64,000 nt of DNA. Source: Variovorax sp. IB41. GTDB lineage: Bacteria > Pseudomonadota > Gammaproteobacteria > Burkholderiales > Burkholderiaceae_C. A model generated the notes under the pieces. The model searched no databases, was not told where the DNA came from, and saw only the letters and a program-made list of their open reading frames with translations. Location: positions 110,422 through 174,421 of the forward strand of contig NZ_JAEFCB010000004.1 of the NCBI RefSeq assembly GCF_016405905.1, in the 5' to 3' direction. Shown here one piece after another: positions 16,127 to 24,842 of this stretch; the first letter of the stretch is position 1; each line of letters starts with the position of its first letter. The translations under genes were made by a program, and so were the position numbers.

Positions 16127-19100
16127 ATGGCCCAGTTCTTCATCGACCGCCCCATCTTCGCGTGGGTGCTCTCCATCGTCATCATGCTCGCCGGGCTGAT
16201 GGCGATCCGCACGCTGCCGCTGGAGCAGTACCCCGACATCGCGCCGCCGCGCGTGTCGATCAACGCGACCTACACCGGCGCCTCGGCCAAGACGGTGGAA
16301 GACTCGGTCACCCAGGTCATCGAGCAGCAGATGAAGGGGCTGGACAACCTGCTCTACATGCAGTCGACCAGCAACTCTTCGGGCGTGGCGCGCCTGTCGC
16401 TCACCTTCAACGCGGGCACCAACATCGACGTGGCCCAGATGCAGGTGCAGAACAAGCTGCAGCAGGCCATGTCGCGCCTGCCCCAGCAGGTGCAAAGCCG
16501 CGGCGTCACGGTCACCAAGGGCGGCAACGACTTCCTGCTGATCGTCTCGATGTACTCGGGCGACGGCAGCGCCTCGGCCGTGGATGTGGGCGACTACATC
16601 AGCAGCAACCTGGTGGACGTGATCAGCCGCATCGACGGCGTGGGCGAGGTGCAGACGCTGGGCACCGGCTACGCGATGCGCCTGTGGCTGGACCCCGACA
16701 AGCTGCGCAAGTACGCGCTCATGCCCTCGGACGTGGGCAACGCCATCACCGCGCAGAACGCGCAGGTCTCGGCCGGCCAGCTGGGCGCACTGCCGGCAGG
16801 CGCGCAGCAGCAGCTCAACGCCACCATCACCGCGCGCAGCAAGCTGCAGACGGTCGAGCAGTTCGAGAACGTGGTGCTGCGCGCGACGCCCGACGGCGCC
16901 GTGGTGCGGCTGCGCGACGTGGCGCGCGTGGAGCTCGGTGCCGAGAACCTCACGGTGCGCTCGCAACTGGGCGGGCGCCCCGGCGCGGGCCTGGGCGTGG
17001 TGCTGGCCGATGGCGCCAACGCGGTCCAGGTGGCCGAGGCGGTGAAGGCCAAGGTGGCCGAGCTGCAGCCGCTCTTTCCCAACCAGCTGCAGACCTTCGT
17101 GAGCTACGACACCACGCCCTTCGTGAGCGCATCGATCGACGAGGTGGTCAAGGCGCTGGCCGAGGCCATGGTGCTGGTCGTGCTGGTGATGTACATCTTC
17201 CTGCAGAACTTCCGCGCGACGCTGATCCCGGCCATTGCGGTGCCCGTGGTGCTGCTGGGCAGCTTCGGCGTGCTCTCCGTTGCCGGCTACTCGATCAACA
17301 CGCTCACCATGTTCGGCATGGTGCTGGCCATCGGCTTGCTGGTGGACGACGCCATCGTGGTGGTGGAGAACGTCGAGCGCGTGATGCATGAAGAGGGCCT
17401 CTCGCCCAAGGAGGCCACGCGCAAGTCGATGGCCGAGATCACGCCCGCGCTGGTGGGCATCGCGCTGGTGCTGTCGGCGGTGTTCATCCCGATGGCCTTC
17501 TTCGGCGGCTCGACCGGCGTGATCTACCGGCAGTTCTCGATCACCATCGTCTCGGCGATGGCACTGTCGGTGTTCGTGGCGCTCACGCTCACGCCGGCGC
17601 TGTGCGCGACGCTTTTGAAGCCCATGGCCAAGGGCCAGCACGCGGTGGCTCGACGCGGCGTGCTGGGCGCGGTCGACCGCTTCTTCGCGGGCTTCAACCG
17701 CAACTTCGACAAGGGCGCCGACCGCTACCAGGGCGTGGTGGGCGGCATCGTGCGGCGCGGCAAGCGCAGCATCGTGGTGTACCTGCTGATCGCGGCGGCG
17801 ATGGCGGTGCTGTTCATGCGGCTGCCCACCTCCTTCCTCCCCGACGAGGACCAGGCCTTCCTGCAGGTGCAGGTGACCCTGCCGCCGGGCGCCTCCGACG
17901 CGCGGCTGCAGCCGGTGGTCACGCAGATGCAGGACTACTTCACCAAGCAGCCCGAGGTGGTGAGCGTGAACGTCATCACCGGGCAGAACGGCGACCAGAG
18001 CTCGGCGCGCGCCTTCGTCAAGCTCAAGGACTGGGCCGAGCGCGAAGGCGACGGGCAATCGGCCGCCGCGCTCGCGCGCCGCGCCAACAAGGACCTCTCC
18101 ACCATCCGCGACGCGCGCGTGTTCGTGCTGCTGCCGCCGGCGGTGCGCGGGCTGGGCGCCAACGCGGGCTTCAACTTCCACCTGAAGGACATCAATGGCC
18201 TGGGCCACGACGCGCTGGTGAAGGCGCGCGACCAGGCCATCGACCTGCTCTCCAAGCGCTCCGACGTGGTCGTGAACGTGCGCAGCAACAACCTGGACGA
18301 CACGCCGCAGTTCGCGGTGGACATCGACGATGCGCGCGCCGGCGCCGCGAGCCTGGCCACGGCCGACATCGACAGCACGCTCTCCAGCGCGATGGGCGGC
18401 ACCTACATCAACGACTTCCTGGACAACGGGCGCGTCAAGCGCGTGTACATGCAGGGCGACACCGCCTTTCGCATGCTGCCCGCCGACATCGACCGCTGGA
18501 GCGTGCGCAACGGCCTGGGCCAGATGGTCTCGTTCCCCGCGTTCTCGAGCACGCGCTGGACGTATGGATCGCCGCAGCTGCAGCGCTACAACGGCAGCCC
18601 GAGCTATGAGTTCGTGGGCGATGCCGCGCCCGGCGTGAGCTCGGGCGATGCGATGGCCGCAGTGGACGAAGTGATGAAGCAGATGCCGCCCGGCATCGGC
18701 TACGAATGGACCGGCGCGTCGTTCCAGGAGCGGCTCTCGGGCGCGCAGGCGCCTGTGCTCTATGCGATCTCGATCCTCTTCGTGTTCCTGTGCCTGGCCG
18801 CGCTCTACGAGAGCTGGTCGGTGCCGTTCTCGGTGATCCTGGTGGTGCCGCTGGGCATCGTGGGGGCGCTGCTGTTCACCAGCTTCCGGGGCCTGAGCAA
18901 CGACGTGTATTTCCAGGTGGGCCTCCTCACGACGGTGGGGCTCTCGTCGAAGAACGCGATCCTGATCGTGGAGTTCGCCAAGCAATTGCAGGAGCAGGGC
19001 AAGGGCGTGATCGAGGCGACGCTGGAAGCGGTGCGCCTGCGGCTGCGGCCCATCCTCATGACCTCGCTGGCCTTCGGCTTCGGCGTGCTGCCGCTGGCCA

Positions 19101-19306
19101 TCGGCACCGGCGCGGGCGCGGGCGGCCGCCAGTCGATCGGCACCGCGGTGCTCGGCGGCATGGTGGTGGGCACCGCGCTCGGCATCTTCTTCGTGCCGCT
19201 GTTCTTCGCGTTGATCCGCGGGTGGCTGGAGGGCAGGCGCAAGCCGGCCAAGGGCGAAGCGACGGACGCATTGCCGGCACCCATCGCAGAACAGGGAGGC
19301 CACTGA
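16127..19306 (+). CDS. RND multidrug efflux pump, HAE1 (AcrB) family
   Basis: A 1059-residue proton-driven inner-membrane pump that exports drugs and other hydrophobic compounds through the adaptor and channel. It starts MAQFFIDRPIFAWVLSI, typical of AcrB/MexB. The proton-relay residues are present: Asp407-Asp408 in GLLVDDAIVVVEN and Lys942 in LSSKNAILIVEFAKQL. Twelve hydrophobic helices and two large periplasmic loops are evident, and the length is normal. Its stop codon overlaps the start of the channel gene (TGATG). Substrates cannot be inferred from the sequence. Confidence 0.97.
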   Translation: MAQFFIDRPIFAWVLSIVIMLAGLMAIRTLPLEQYPDIAPPRVSINATYTGASAKTVEDSVTQVIEQQMKGLDNLLYMQSTSNSSGVARLSLTFNAGTNIDVAQMQVQNKLQQAMSRLPQQVQSRGVTVTKGGNDFLLIVSMYSGDGSASAVDVGDYISSNLVDVISRIDGVGEVQTLGTGYAMRLWLDPDKLRKYALMPSDVGNAITAQNAQVSAGQLGALPAGAQQQLNATITARSKLQTVEQFENVVLRATPDGAVVRLRDVARVELGAENLTVRSQLGGRPGAGLGVVLADGANAVQVAEAVKAKVAELQPLFPNQLQTFVSYDTTPFVSASIDEVVKALAEAMVLVVLVMYIFLQNFRATLIPAIAVPVVLLGSFGVLSVAGYSINTLTMFGMVLAIGLLVDDAIVVVENVERVMHEEGLSPKEATRKSMAEITPALVGIALVLSAVFIPMAFFGGSTGVIYRQFSITIVSAMALSVFVALTLTPALCATLLKPMAKGQHAVARRGVLGAVDRFFAGFNRNFDKGADRYQGVVGGIVRRGKRSIVVYLLIAAAMAVLFMRLPTSFLPDEDQAFLQVQVTLPPGASDARLQPVVTQMQDYFTKQPEVVSVNVITGQNGDQSSARAFVKLKDWAEREGDGQSAAALARRANKDLSTIRDARVFVLLPPAVRGLGANAGFNFHLKDINGLGHDALVKARDQAIDLLSKRSDVVVNVRSNNLDDTPQFAVDIDDARAGAASLATADIDSTLSSAMGGTYINDFLDNGRVKRVYMQGDTAFRMLPADIDRWSVRNGLGQMVSFPAFSSTRWTYGSPQLQRYNGSPSYEFVGDAAPGVSSGDAMAAVDEVMKQMPPGIGYEWTGASFQERLSGAQAPVLYAISILFVFLCLAALYESWSVPFSVILVVPLGIVGALLFTSFRGLSNDVYFQVGLLTTVGLSSKNAILIVEFAKQLQEQGKGVIEATLEAVRLRLRPILMTSLAFGFGVLPLAIGTGAGAGGRQSIGTAVLGGMVVGTALGIFFVPLFFALIRGWLEGRRKPAKGEATDALPAPIAEQGGH

Positions 19307-20745
19307 TGCGGCGCACATCCCTCTCCCGCTTTCCGCTGCGGACGCTCGCCTGCGCGGCCGTGGCTTCGGCCGTGCTCTCGGGGTGCATCAACCTCGCGCC
19401 CGCGTATGAAGCACCCTCCCTTCCGGTGCCGCAGTCGCTGCCCTCCACAGGTGTCACCGCAGCCACACCGCTCGACGTCAGCTGGCGCGATTTCTTCGTC
19501 GACAAGCAGCTGCAGGGCGTGATCGAACTCGCGCTCGCCAACAACCGCGACCTGCGCGTGGCGGCGCTCAACATCGAGCGCACACGCGCCCAGTACGGCA
19601 TCGCGCGCGCGGGCCTGTACCCGACCATCGACGCCGGCGCGGGCGGCAGCCGCTCGCGCACGCCGGGCAGCCTCTCGACCAGCGGCGAGGCGCGCATTTC
19701 CTCGCAGTACAGCGCCGACCTGGGCCTGACGGCCTACGAGCTCGACCTGTTCGGCCGCGTGCGCAACCTCGGCGAATCGGCGCTGCAGAGCTACTTCGAG
19801 ACCGAGGAAACCCGGCGCAGCACGCAGATCAGCCTGGTGGCGTCCGTCGCCACGGCCTGGCTGCAGCTGGCCGCGGACGAGCAGCGCCTGGCGCTCGCGC
19901 GCAGCACGCTGGAGAGCCAGCGCAAGTCCTTCGACCTGATCCAGCGCAGCCATGCGCTCGGTTCGCAGTCGGGCCTGGCGCTCGCGCAATCGCAAAGCAC
20001 CGTCGAAGCCGCGCGCGCCGATGCGGCCGCGTTCGACAGTCTCGTGGAACAGGACCGCAACGCGCTCGCGCTGCTGGTCGGCACCACGCCGCCAGCCGAG
20101 TTGCTGCCGACCACCGCGACCACCGAAGCCGCGCAGCTGCTCGTGCCCCCGGCCGGCCTCTCGTCGAACGTGCTGCAGCAGCGCCCCGACGTGCGCGCCG
20201 CCGAGCACGCGCTGCGCGCGAGCAACGCCGACATCGGCGCGGCGCGCGCGGCCTTCTTCCCGCGCATCGCGCTCACGGCTTCGGCGGGCACGGCGAGCAG
20301 CACGCTGTCGGGCCTGTTCGCGAGCGGCAGCAAGGCGTGGAGCTTTGCGCCTTCGGTGAGCGTGCCGATCTTCGACGGCGGCGCGAACCGCTCGAACCTG
20401 AAGGTGGCCGAAGCGCAGCAGAAGATCCAGCTCGCGACCTACGAGAAGACCGTGCAGACGGCCTTCCGCGAAGTGGCCGATGCGCTGGCCGAGCGCCGCA
20501 CGCTGGCCGAGCGGCTCGATGCGCAGCGCTCGCTGCTGGGCGCGACCTCGCGCAGCTTCGAGCTGTCGCAGTCGCTGTTCAGGAGCGGCGCGACGAGCTT
20601 CCTCGATGTGCTGGATGCGCAGCGCGCCCATTACGCGGCGCAGCAGACGCTGATCGGCCTGCAGCTCACCGAGCAGACCAACCGGCTCACGATCTACAGG
20701 ACGCTGGGCGGCGGCTGGAGCGAGGGCGCGGACAGGAACGGGTAG
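19306..20745 (+). CDS. RND efflux outer-membrane channel (OprM/NodT family)
   Basis: A 479-residue TolC-like outer-membrane factor lipoprotein. Lipobox LSGC at about residue 26, followed by the family opening INLAPAYEAP. Two outer-membrane-efflux repeats cover about 65-255 and 275-465, with QRPDVRAAEHALRASNADIGAARAAFFPRIALTAS and VPIFDGGANRSNL. The start overlaps the pump stop codon by one base and is preceded by GGGAGG. It completes the tripartite efflux system. Confidence 0.96.
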   Translation: MRRTSLSRFPLRTLACAAVASAVLSGCINLAPAYEAPSLPVPQSLPSTGVTAATPLDVSWRDFFVDKQLQGVIELALANNRDLRVAALNIERTRAQYGIARAGLYPTIDAGAGGSRSRTPGSLSTSGEARISSQYSADLGLTAYELDLFGRVRNLGESALQSYFETEETRRSTQISLVASVATAWLQLAADEQRLALARSTLESQRKSFDLIQRSHALGSQSGLALAQSQSTVEAARADAAAFDSLVEQDRNALALLVGTTPPAELLPTTATTEAAQLLVPPAGLSSNVLQQRPDVRAAEHALRASNADIGAARAAFFPRIALTASAGTASSTLSGLFASGSKAWSFAPSVSVPIFDGGANRSNLKVAEAQQKIQLATYEKTVQTAFREVADALAERRTLAERLDAQRSLLGATSRSFELSQSLFRSGATSFLDVLDAQRAHYAAQQTLIGLQLTEQTNRLTIYRTLGGGWSEGADRNG

Positions 20746-20758
20746 TTCGATCGGGCAA

Positions 20759-20793
20759 GCGGCTCCTCGAAATTCCGAAATTCGAGGAGCCGC
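20759..20793 (+). terminator. Hairpin terminator of the efflux operon
   Basis: A perfect 13-base stem GCGGCTCCTCGAA / TTCGAGGAGCCGC with a nine-base loop, 14 bases after the channel gene stop. A short T-stretch follows only loosely (GGCGGTTTGC), so efficiency is uncertain, but the stem is strong. Confidence 0.7.
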
Positions 20794-20805
20794 GGCGGTT
20801 TGCAG

Positions 20806-20835
20806 TGGACATCGCCGGATTCATTCGTATACGAT
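20806..20835 (+). promoter_or_regulatory. Promoter with overlapping GntR operator
   Basis: A -35-like TGGACA (20806-20811) and a -10-like TACGAT (20830-20835), 18 bases apart. The perfect palindrome TCGTATACGA (20825-20834) covers the -10. It matches the TNGT..ACNA half-site pattern known for FadR/FCD-type GntR regulators, so autorepression by the gene that follows is likely. Confidence 0.65.
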
Positions 20836-20861
20836 ATCCCGCCAAACCAAGGATCCTCCGC

Positions 20862-21554
20862 ATGCTGCCCTGGCTCGTCGAACCGCCCCCGGACCAGCTC
20901 TCGGCCGTGCGCGACACCCCGCTCGCCAAGCTGGTGCGCGACGACATGCTGGCCATGATCCTGCGCGGCGAACTGCGGCCCGGCCAGCGCATCAACGAGC
21001 CCGACGTGGCCCTGCGGCTCGGCGTTTCGCGGGTGCCGGTGCGCGAAGCCCTGCGCGAACTCGAGAGCACCGGCCTGGTCGTCGCACGCAAGCACGCCGG
21101 CGTCTTCGTGCGCGAGCCCACCGCCGACGAGGTGCATGACCTCTACGAGATGCGGGGCCTGCTCGACGGCTTTGCCGGCCGCCGCGCGGCGCGGCTCGAG
21201 GAGCCCGCGCGCATCGCGCTGGCCGACCGGCTCGACGCTTCCATCACCGCGATGAACGCCGCCTTCGACGCGCACGACGTGCAGCGCTACTACCGAGAGA
21301 ACCTCGCCTTCCACTGGGCCATCGTCGAGGCGGCGGGCAACCACGCGCTGGCCGCGACCTACCGCACGGTGGTGCAGAAGCTGCACCTGTCGCGCCTGAA
21401 GAATTTGTCGCAGGACATGGGCATGCGCGCCTCGATCGCCGAGCACACGCGCATCGCCCGGGCCCTGCGCAAGGGCGACATCGCGCGCTGCGAAGACCTG
21501 ATGGCGCGCCACGTGAGCGACGCCTACGACCGCCTGCAGAGCTGCCGCCGCTGA
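20862..21554 (+). CDS. GntR-family regulator with FCD domain
   Basis: A 230-residue regulator. N-terminal winged helix (about 18-85: LVRDDMLAMILRGELRPGQRINEPDVALRLGVSRVPVREALRELE) and C-terminal FCD ligand domain (about 95-225) with metal-ligand-type residues (DLYEMRGLLDGFA, FHWAIVEAAGNH, EHTRIARAL). The frame is open upstream, but the ATG at 20862 follows the promoter and operator. It heads the Bug/MmgE/solute-binding cluster and probably represses it in the absence of a carboxylate ligand. Confidence 0.93.
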   Translation: MLPWLVEPPPDQLSAVRDTPLAKLVRDDMLAMILRGELRPGQRINEPDVALRLGVSRVPVREALRELESTGLVVARKHAGVFVREPTADEVHDLYEMRGLLDGFAGRRAARLEEPARIALADRLDASITAMNAAFDAHDVQRYYRENLAFHWAIVEAAGNHALAATYRTVVQKLHLSRLKNLSQDMGMRASIAEHTRIARALRKGDIARCEDLMARHVSDAYDRLQSCRR

Positions 21555-21603
21555 ACGCGCGGCCCGGCCGCCCTGGCTCGAACAACCACCAGGAGACAAG
21601 TCC

Positions 21604-22578
21604 ATGAAACGCCGCGCCTTCACCCTCGCCATTCCCACGTCCGCCTTCCTCGGGCTGCACCGCTCCGCGCGTGCGGAGGACTTTCCGGCCAAGCCCATCC
21701 GCTACATCGTGCCGGTCGCGGCCGGCGGCGGCAGCGACATGGTGGGCCGCACCGTCACCGAGCGCTGGGGCAAGCTGCTGAACCAGACCTTCATCGTCGA
21801 CAACCAGGGCGGCGGGGGCGGCGTGATCGCCTCACAGAACACCGCGCGCGCGCCGGCGGACGGCTACACGCTGATGCAGGGCTACGTCGCCACGCACGGC
21901 ACCAGCCCCGCGACGCGCCAGGTGCCCTACGACCCGGTGAAGGACTTCACCCCGATCGGCATGATCGGCGGCACGCCCAACGTGCTGGTCATCAACGCCG
22001 ACCTGCCCGCCAAGGACTTCAAGCAATTCCTCGACTACGCCAAGGCCCAGGCCGGCAAGCTGAGCTACGGCTCGGCGGGTGCCGGCTCGCTCACGCACCT
22101 GACGATGGAGCTCTTCAAGCAGCAGACGGGCCTGCAGATGACGCACGTGCCCTACCGCGGAGTCGCCCCTGCCTTCACCGACCTCATGGGCGGGCAGACG
22201 CAGGCCATGTTCCCGGGCCTGGCCGCCGCGATGCCGCACATCAAGTCGGGCCGCGCGCGGCCGTTGGCGGTGACCGGCAAGGCGCGCCATCCGCAGATCA
22301 AGGACGTGCCCACGCTCGAGGAGCTGGGCCTTGCGGGCTTCGACGCGATGCAGTGGTACGGCGTGGTCGGCCCGGCCCACATGCCGGCCGCCGTCGTCAA
22401 GCAACTCAACGACACGCTCAACACGGTGCTCAAGGCGCCGGACCTGAGCGAGAAGCTCGCGGTCGAGGCCGTCGAGCCGATGCCCATGAGCGCGCAGCAG
22501 TTCGGCGACTACATCCGCGCCGACCTCGCGCGATGGACCCAACTCGCGCGCGATCGCAAGATCGAACTCACGACCTGA
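21604..22578 (+). CDS. Bug/TctC family tripartite tricarboxylate receptor
   Basis: A 324-residue periplasmic solute-binding protein of the Bug family, common in Comamonadaceae. Signal peptide with twin arginines (KRRAFT), then the family elements IRYIVPVAAGGGSDMVGR, VDNQGGGGGVIASQ, DGYTLM and the GSAGAGSLTH ligand loop. Such receptors usually bind carboxylates; many are not linked to transporter membrane subunits, and none is seen here. It precedes an MmgE/PrpD gene, suggesting uptake of the acid that the latter processes. Confidence 0.93.
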   Translation: MKRRAFTLAIPTSAFLGLHRSARAEDFPAKPIRYIVPVAAGGGSDMVGRTVTERWGKLLNQTFIVDNQGGGGGVIASQNTARAPADGYTLMQGYVATHGTSPATRQVPYDPVKDFTPIGMIGGTPNVLVINADLPAKDFKQFLDYAKAQAGKLSYGSAGAGSLTHLTMELFKQQTGLQMTHVPYRGVAPAFTDLMGGQTQAMFPGLAAAMPHIKSGRARPLAVTGKARHPQIKDVPTLEELGLAGFDAMQWYGVVGPAHMPAAVVKQLNDTLNTVLKAPDLSEKLAVEAVEPMPMSAQQFGDYIRADLARWTQLARDRKIELTT

Positions 22579-22630
22579 ATCGCGTCATCCGTTTTTTTTC
22601 CTTCGCTATCCACCAGAGACTTTCAAACCC

Positions 22631-24001
22631 ATGGCCCGCAACACTCAGGTCGCCGCAGACCACAACGCCCCGCCCATCACCCGCATCCTTGCCGAGTACG
22701 TCGCAGGCCACGCCTCGCGCGGCTGGAGCGAGGCGGTGGACCACGAGGCGCACCGCACCTTTCTCAACTGGCTGGGCTGCGCCGTCGGCGCCGCCAAGCA
22801 CGAAGCCGTGGAGGCCGCGCTGGCCGCCGTGCAGGTGCTGCAGCCCGCGCCGCAGGCCACCGTGCTCGGGCGCGCCGAGAAGGTCGACATCGCGAACGCG
22901 GCGCTGCTCAACGGCATCACCTCGCACACCTTCGATTTCGACGACACGCACCTGAAGACCATCATCCACCCCGCCGGCCCCGTGGCCTCGGCCGTGCTGG
23001 CGCTGGCCGAGCACACCGGCGCGAGCGGCCGCGCGGTGCTCGATGCGCTGGTGCTGGGCATCGACGTGGCGTGTCGCCTGGGCAACACGGTCTACCCCGA
23101 GCACTACGACCGCGGCTGGCACATCACCGGCACCACGGGCATGTTCGGCGCGGCCGCGGGCTGCGCGCGACTGCTCGGGCTGGACGCGGACCGCACGGCG
23201 ATGGCGCTGGGCATCGCCGCGTCGCAGCCGGTGGGCCTGCGAGAACAGTTCGGCACCATGACCAAGCCCTTCCACCCGGGCGGCGCGGCGCGCGCGGGCC
23301 TCATGGCCGCGCTGATGGCGCAGCACGGCTACACCGCGAGCCCCAGGGCGATCGAGGCGCCGCGCGGCTGGGCACAGGTGGTGTCGACGAAGTACGCATG
23401 GAACGAAGTGACCGACGCGCTCGGCGAGCGTTTCGAGATCTCGTTCAACAGCTACAAGCCCTTCGCCTGCGGCATCGTGATCCACCCGAGCATCGACGCC
23501 TGCGTGCAGCTGCGCGAGCGCGGCATCGCGGCCGAACAGATCGAGCGCATCGAGCTCAAGGTGCATTCGCTGGTGCTCGAACTCACGGGCAAGAAGGAGC
23601 CGGCCGATGGCCTGAGCGCCAAGTTCAGCGTGTACCACGGGTGCGCGGCGGGCCTCTTGTTCGGACGCGCGGCCGAAGAGGAATTTGCCGACGACATCGT
23701 GAACCGCCCCGATGTGGTCGCGTTGCGCCGCAAGGTCGTGGCCACCGTGGACGACAGCATCGACGAGGCCAGCGCCGACGTGACCGCGGTGCTGACCGAC
23801 GGCCGGCGCGAGCACGTGTTCATCGAGCACGCGATCGGTTCGCTGCAGCGTCCGATGACCGATGCGGACCTGGAGCGGAAATTCCACGGGCTGTCGGATG
23901 GCGTCCTCGGCGCGCAGCGCACGAGCGAGTTGCTCGCGGCTTGCTGGTCGCTGGGCACGGCGGCCGATGTGCGCGGCCTCGCGGCGCTGGCGCGCCCCTG
24001 A
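22631..24001 (+). CDS. MmgE/PrpD family protein
   Basis: A 456-residue member of the family that contains 2-methylcitrate dehydratase (PrpD), cis-aconitate decarboxylase and related enzymes acting on polycarboxylic acids. Family features include FLNWLGCAVGAAKH, GITSHTFDFDDTHLKTIIHP, the helical core LGIAASQPVGLREQFGTMTKPFHPGGAARAG and FNSYKPFACG. The usual prp genes are absent, so this is unlikely to be the methylcitrate enzyme; the substrate is probably a carboxylate brought in through the neighbouring Bug receptor. Confidence 0.9.
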   Translation: MARNTQVAADHNAPPITRILAEYVAGHASRGWSEAVDHEAHRTFLNWLGCAVGAAKHEAVEAALAAVQVLQPAPQATVLGRAEKVDIANAALLNGITSHTFDFDDTHLKTIIHPAGPVASAVLALAEHTGASGRAVLDALVLGIDVACRLGNTVYPEHYDRGWHITGTTGMFGAAAGCARLLGLDADRTAMALGIAASQPVGLREQFGTMTKPFHPGGAARAGLMAALMAQHGYTASPRAIEAPRGWAQVVSTKYAWNEVTDALGERFEISFNSYKPFACGIVIHPSIDACVQLRERGIAAEQIERIELKVHSLVLELTGKKEPADGLSAKFSVYHGCAAGLLFGRAAEEEFADDIVNRPDVVALRRKVVATVDDSIDEASADVTAVLTDGRREHVFIEHAIGSLQRPMTDADLERKFHGLSDGVLGAQRTSELLAACWSLGTAADVRGLAALARP

Positions 24002-24014
24002 AAGGAAAGAACCC

Positions 24015-24842
24015 ATGACGCAACCCAACCGCTTCCACACCATCGATCGCCGCGCTTTCTGCGCCGCGGGCGGACTTCTGCTGGCGGGCTGCGCCGGCAC
24101 CACGGGCAGCTCGCAATCGGCCGCGGCGGCGGAACTCGGCGGCACCGGCAAGCTGCGCGCTGCCATCAACTTCGGCAACCCGATCCTGGCCAATCGCGGC
24201 GCGGGCGGGGCGCCCAGCGGCGTGTCGGTGGACCTCGCGCGCGAGGCGGCGCGCCGGCTGGGCCTGGCGATCGAACTCGTGCAGTTCAACTCCGCCGGCA
24301 ATGTGGTCGAAGCCGTCAAGGCGCGCCAGGTCGACATGGCCTTCGTCGCGATCGACCCGGTGCGCGCGGCGGACATGGAATACACGGCGCCCTACGTGGT
24401 CATCGAAGGCGCCTACCTCGTGCGCAACGCTTCGCCGCTGCAGCGCAATGCGGACGTCGACCGTGCCGGCACCCGCGTGGTGGTCGGCAAGGGCAGCGCC
24501 TATGACCTCTTCCTCACGCGCGAGCTGAAGGCCGCCACGCTGGTGCGCGCGCCGACCTCGCCCGAGGTCACGAACCAGTTCCTCGCGCAGAACCTGGACG
24601 TGGCGGCCGGCGTGAAGCAGCAGCTCGAAGCGGATGCCAAGCGCGTGGGCGGCGTGCGCCTCTTGCCGGGGCGCTTCATGGTGATCGAGCAGGCGATGGG
24701 CGTGCCCAAGGGCCGGCTGGCCGCGCAGGCGTGGCTCAGCGGTTTCATCGAGGAAATGAAGGCCTCGGGCTTCGTCGCCGATGCGCTGAAGCGGCACGGC
24801 ATCGAGGGCGCCGCGGTGGCGCCCCGCAGGACCGGAAGTTAA
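24015..24842 (+). CDS. ABC-type amino-acid-like solute-binding lipoprotein
   Basis: A 275-residue substrate-binding protein of family 3 (amino acids and other small polar solutes). The signal peptide combines a twin-arginine-like DRRAFCAAGG with a lipobox LAGC. Core features: GKLRAAINFGNP, SVDLAREAARRLGL, AVKARQVDMAFVAIDPVRA. No permease or ATPase gene accompanies it, so it depends on a transporter elsewhere or works as a receptor. Preceded by AAAGGAAAG; its stop overlaps by four bases the stop of the convergent membrane gene. Confidence 0.87.
   Translation: MTQPNRFHTIDRRAFCAAGGLLLAGCAGTTGSSQSAAAAELGGTGKLRAAINFGNPILANRGAGGAPSGVSVDLAREAARRLGLAIELVQFNSAGNVVEAVKARQVDMAFVAIDPVRAADMEYTAPYVVIEGAYLVRNASPLQRNADVDRAGTRVVVGKGSAYDLFLTRELKAATLVRAPTSPEVTNQFLAQNLDVAAGVKQQLEADAKRVGGVRLLPGRFMVIEQAMGVPKGRLAAQAWLSGFIEEMKASGFVADALKRHGIEGAAVAPRRTGS

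Noticed and set aside
14966-19318. A 1450-codon minus-strand frame opposite the efflux operon
   Set aside because: High-GC antisense shadow; the plus strand encodes a clear adaptor and pump with all motifs.
20862-24842. Methylcitrate cycle (prp) operon
   Set aside because: Only a broad MmgE/PrpD family member is present; no prpB or prpC genes accompany it.
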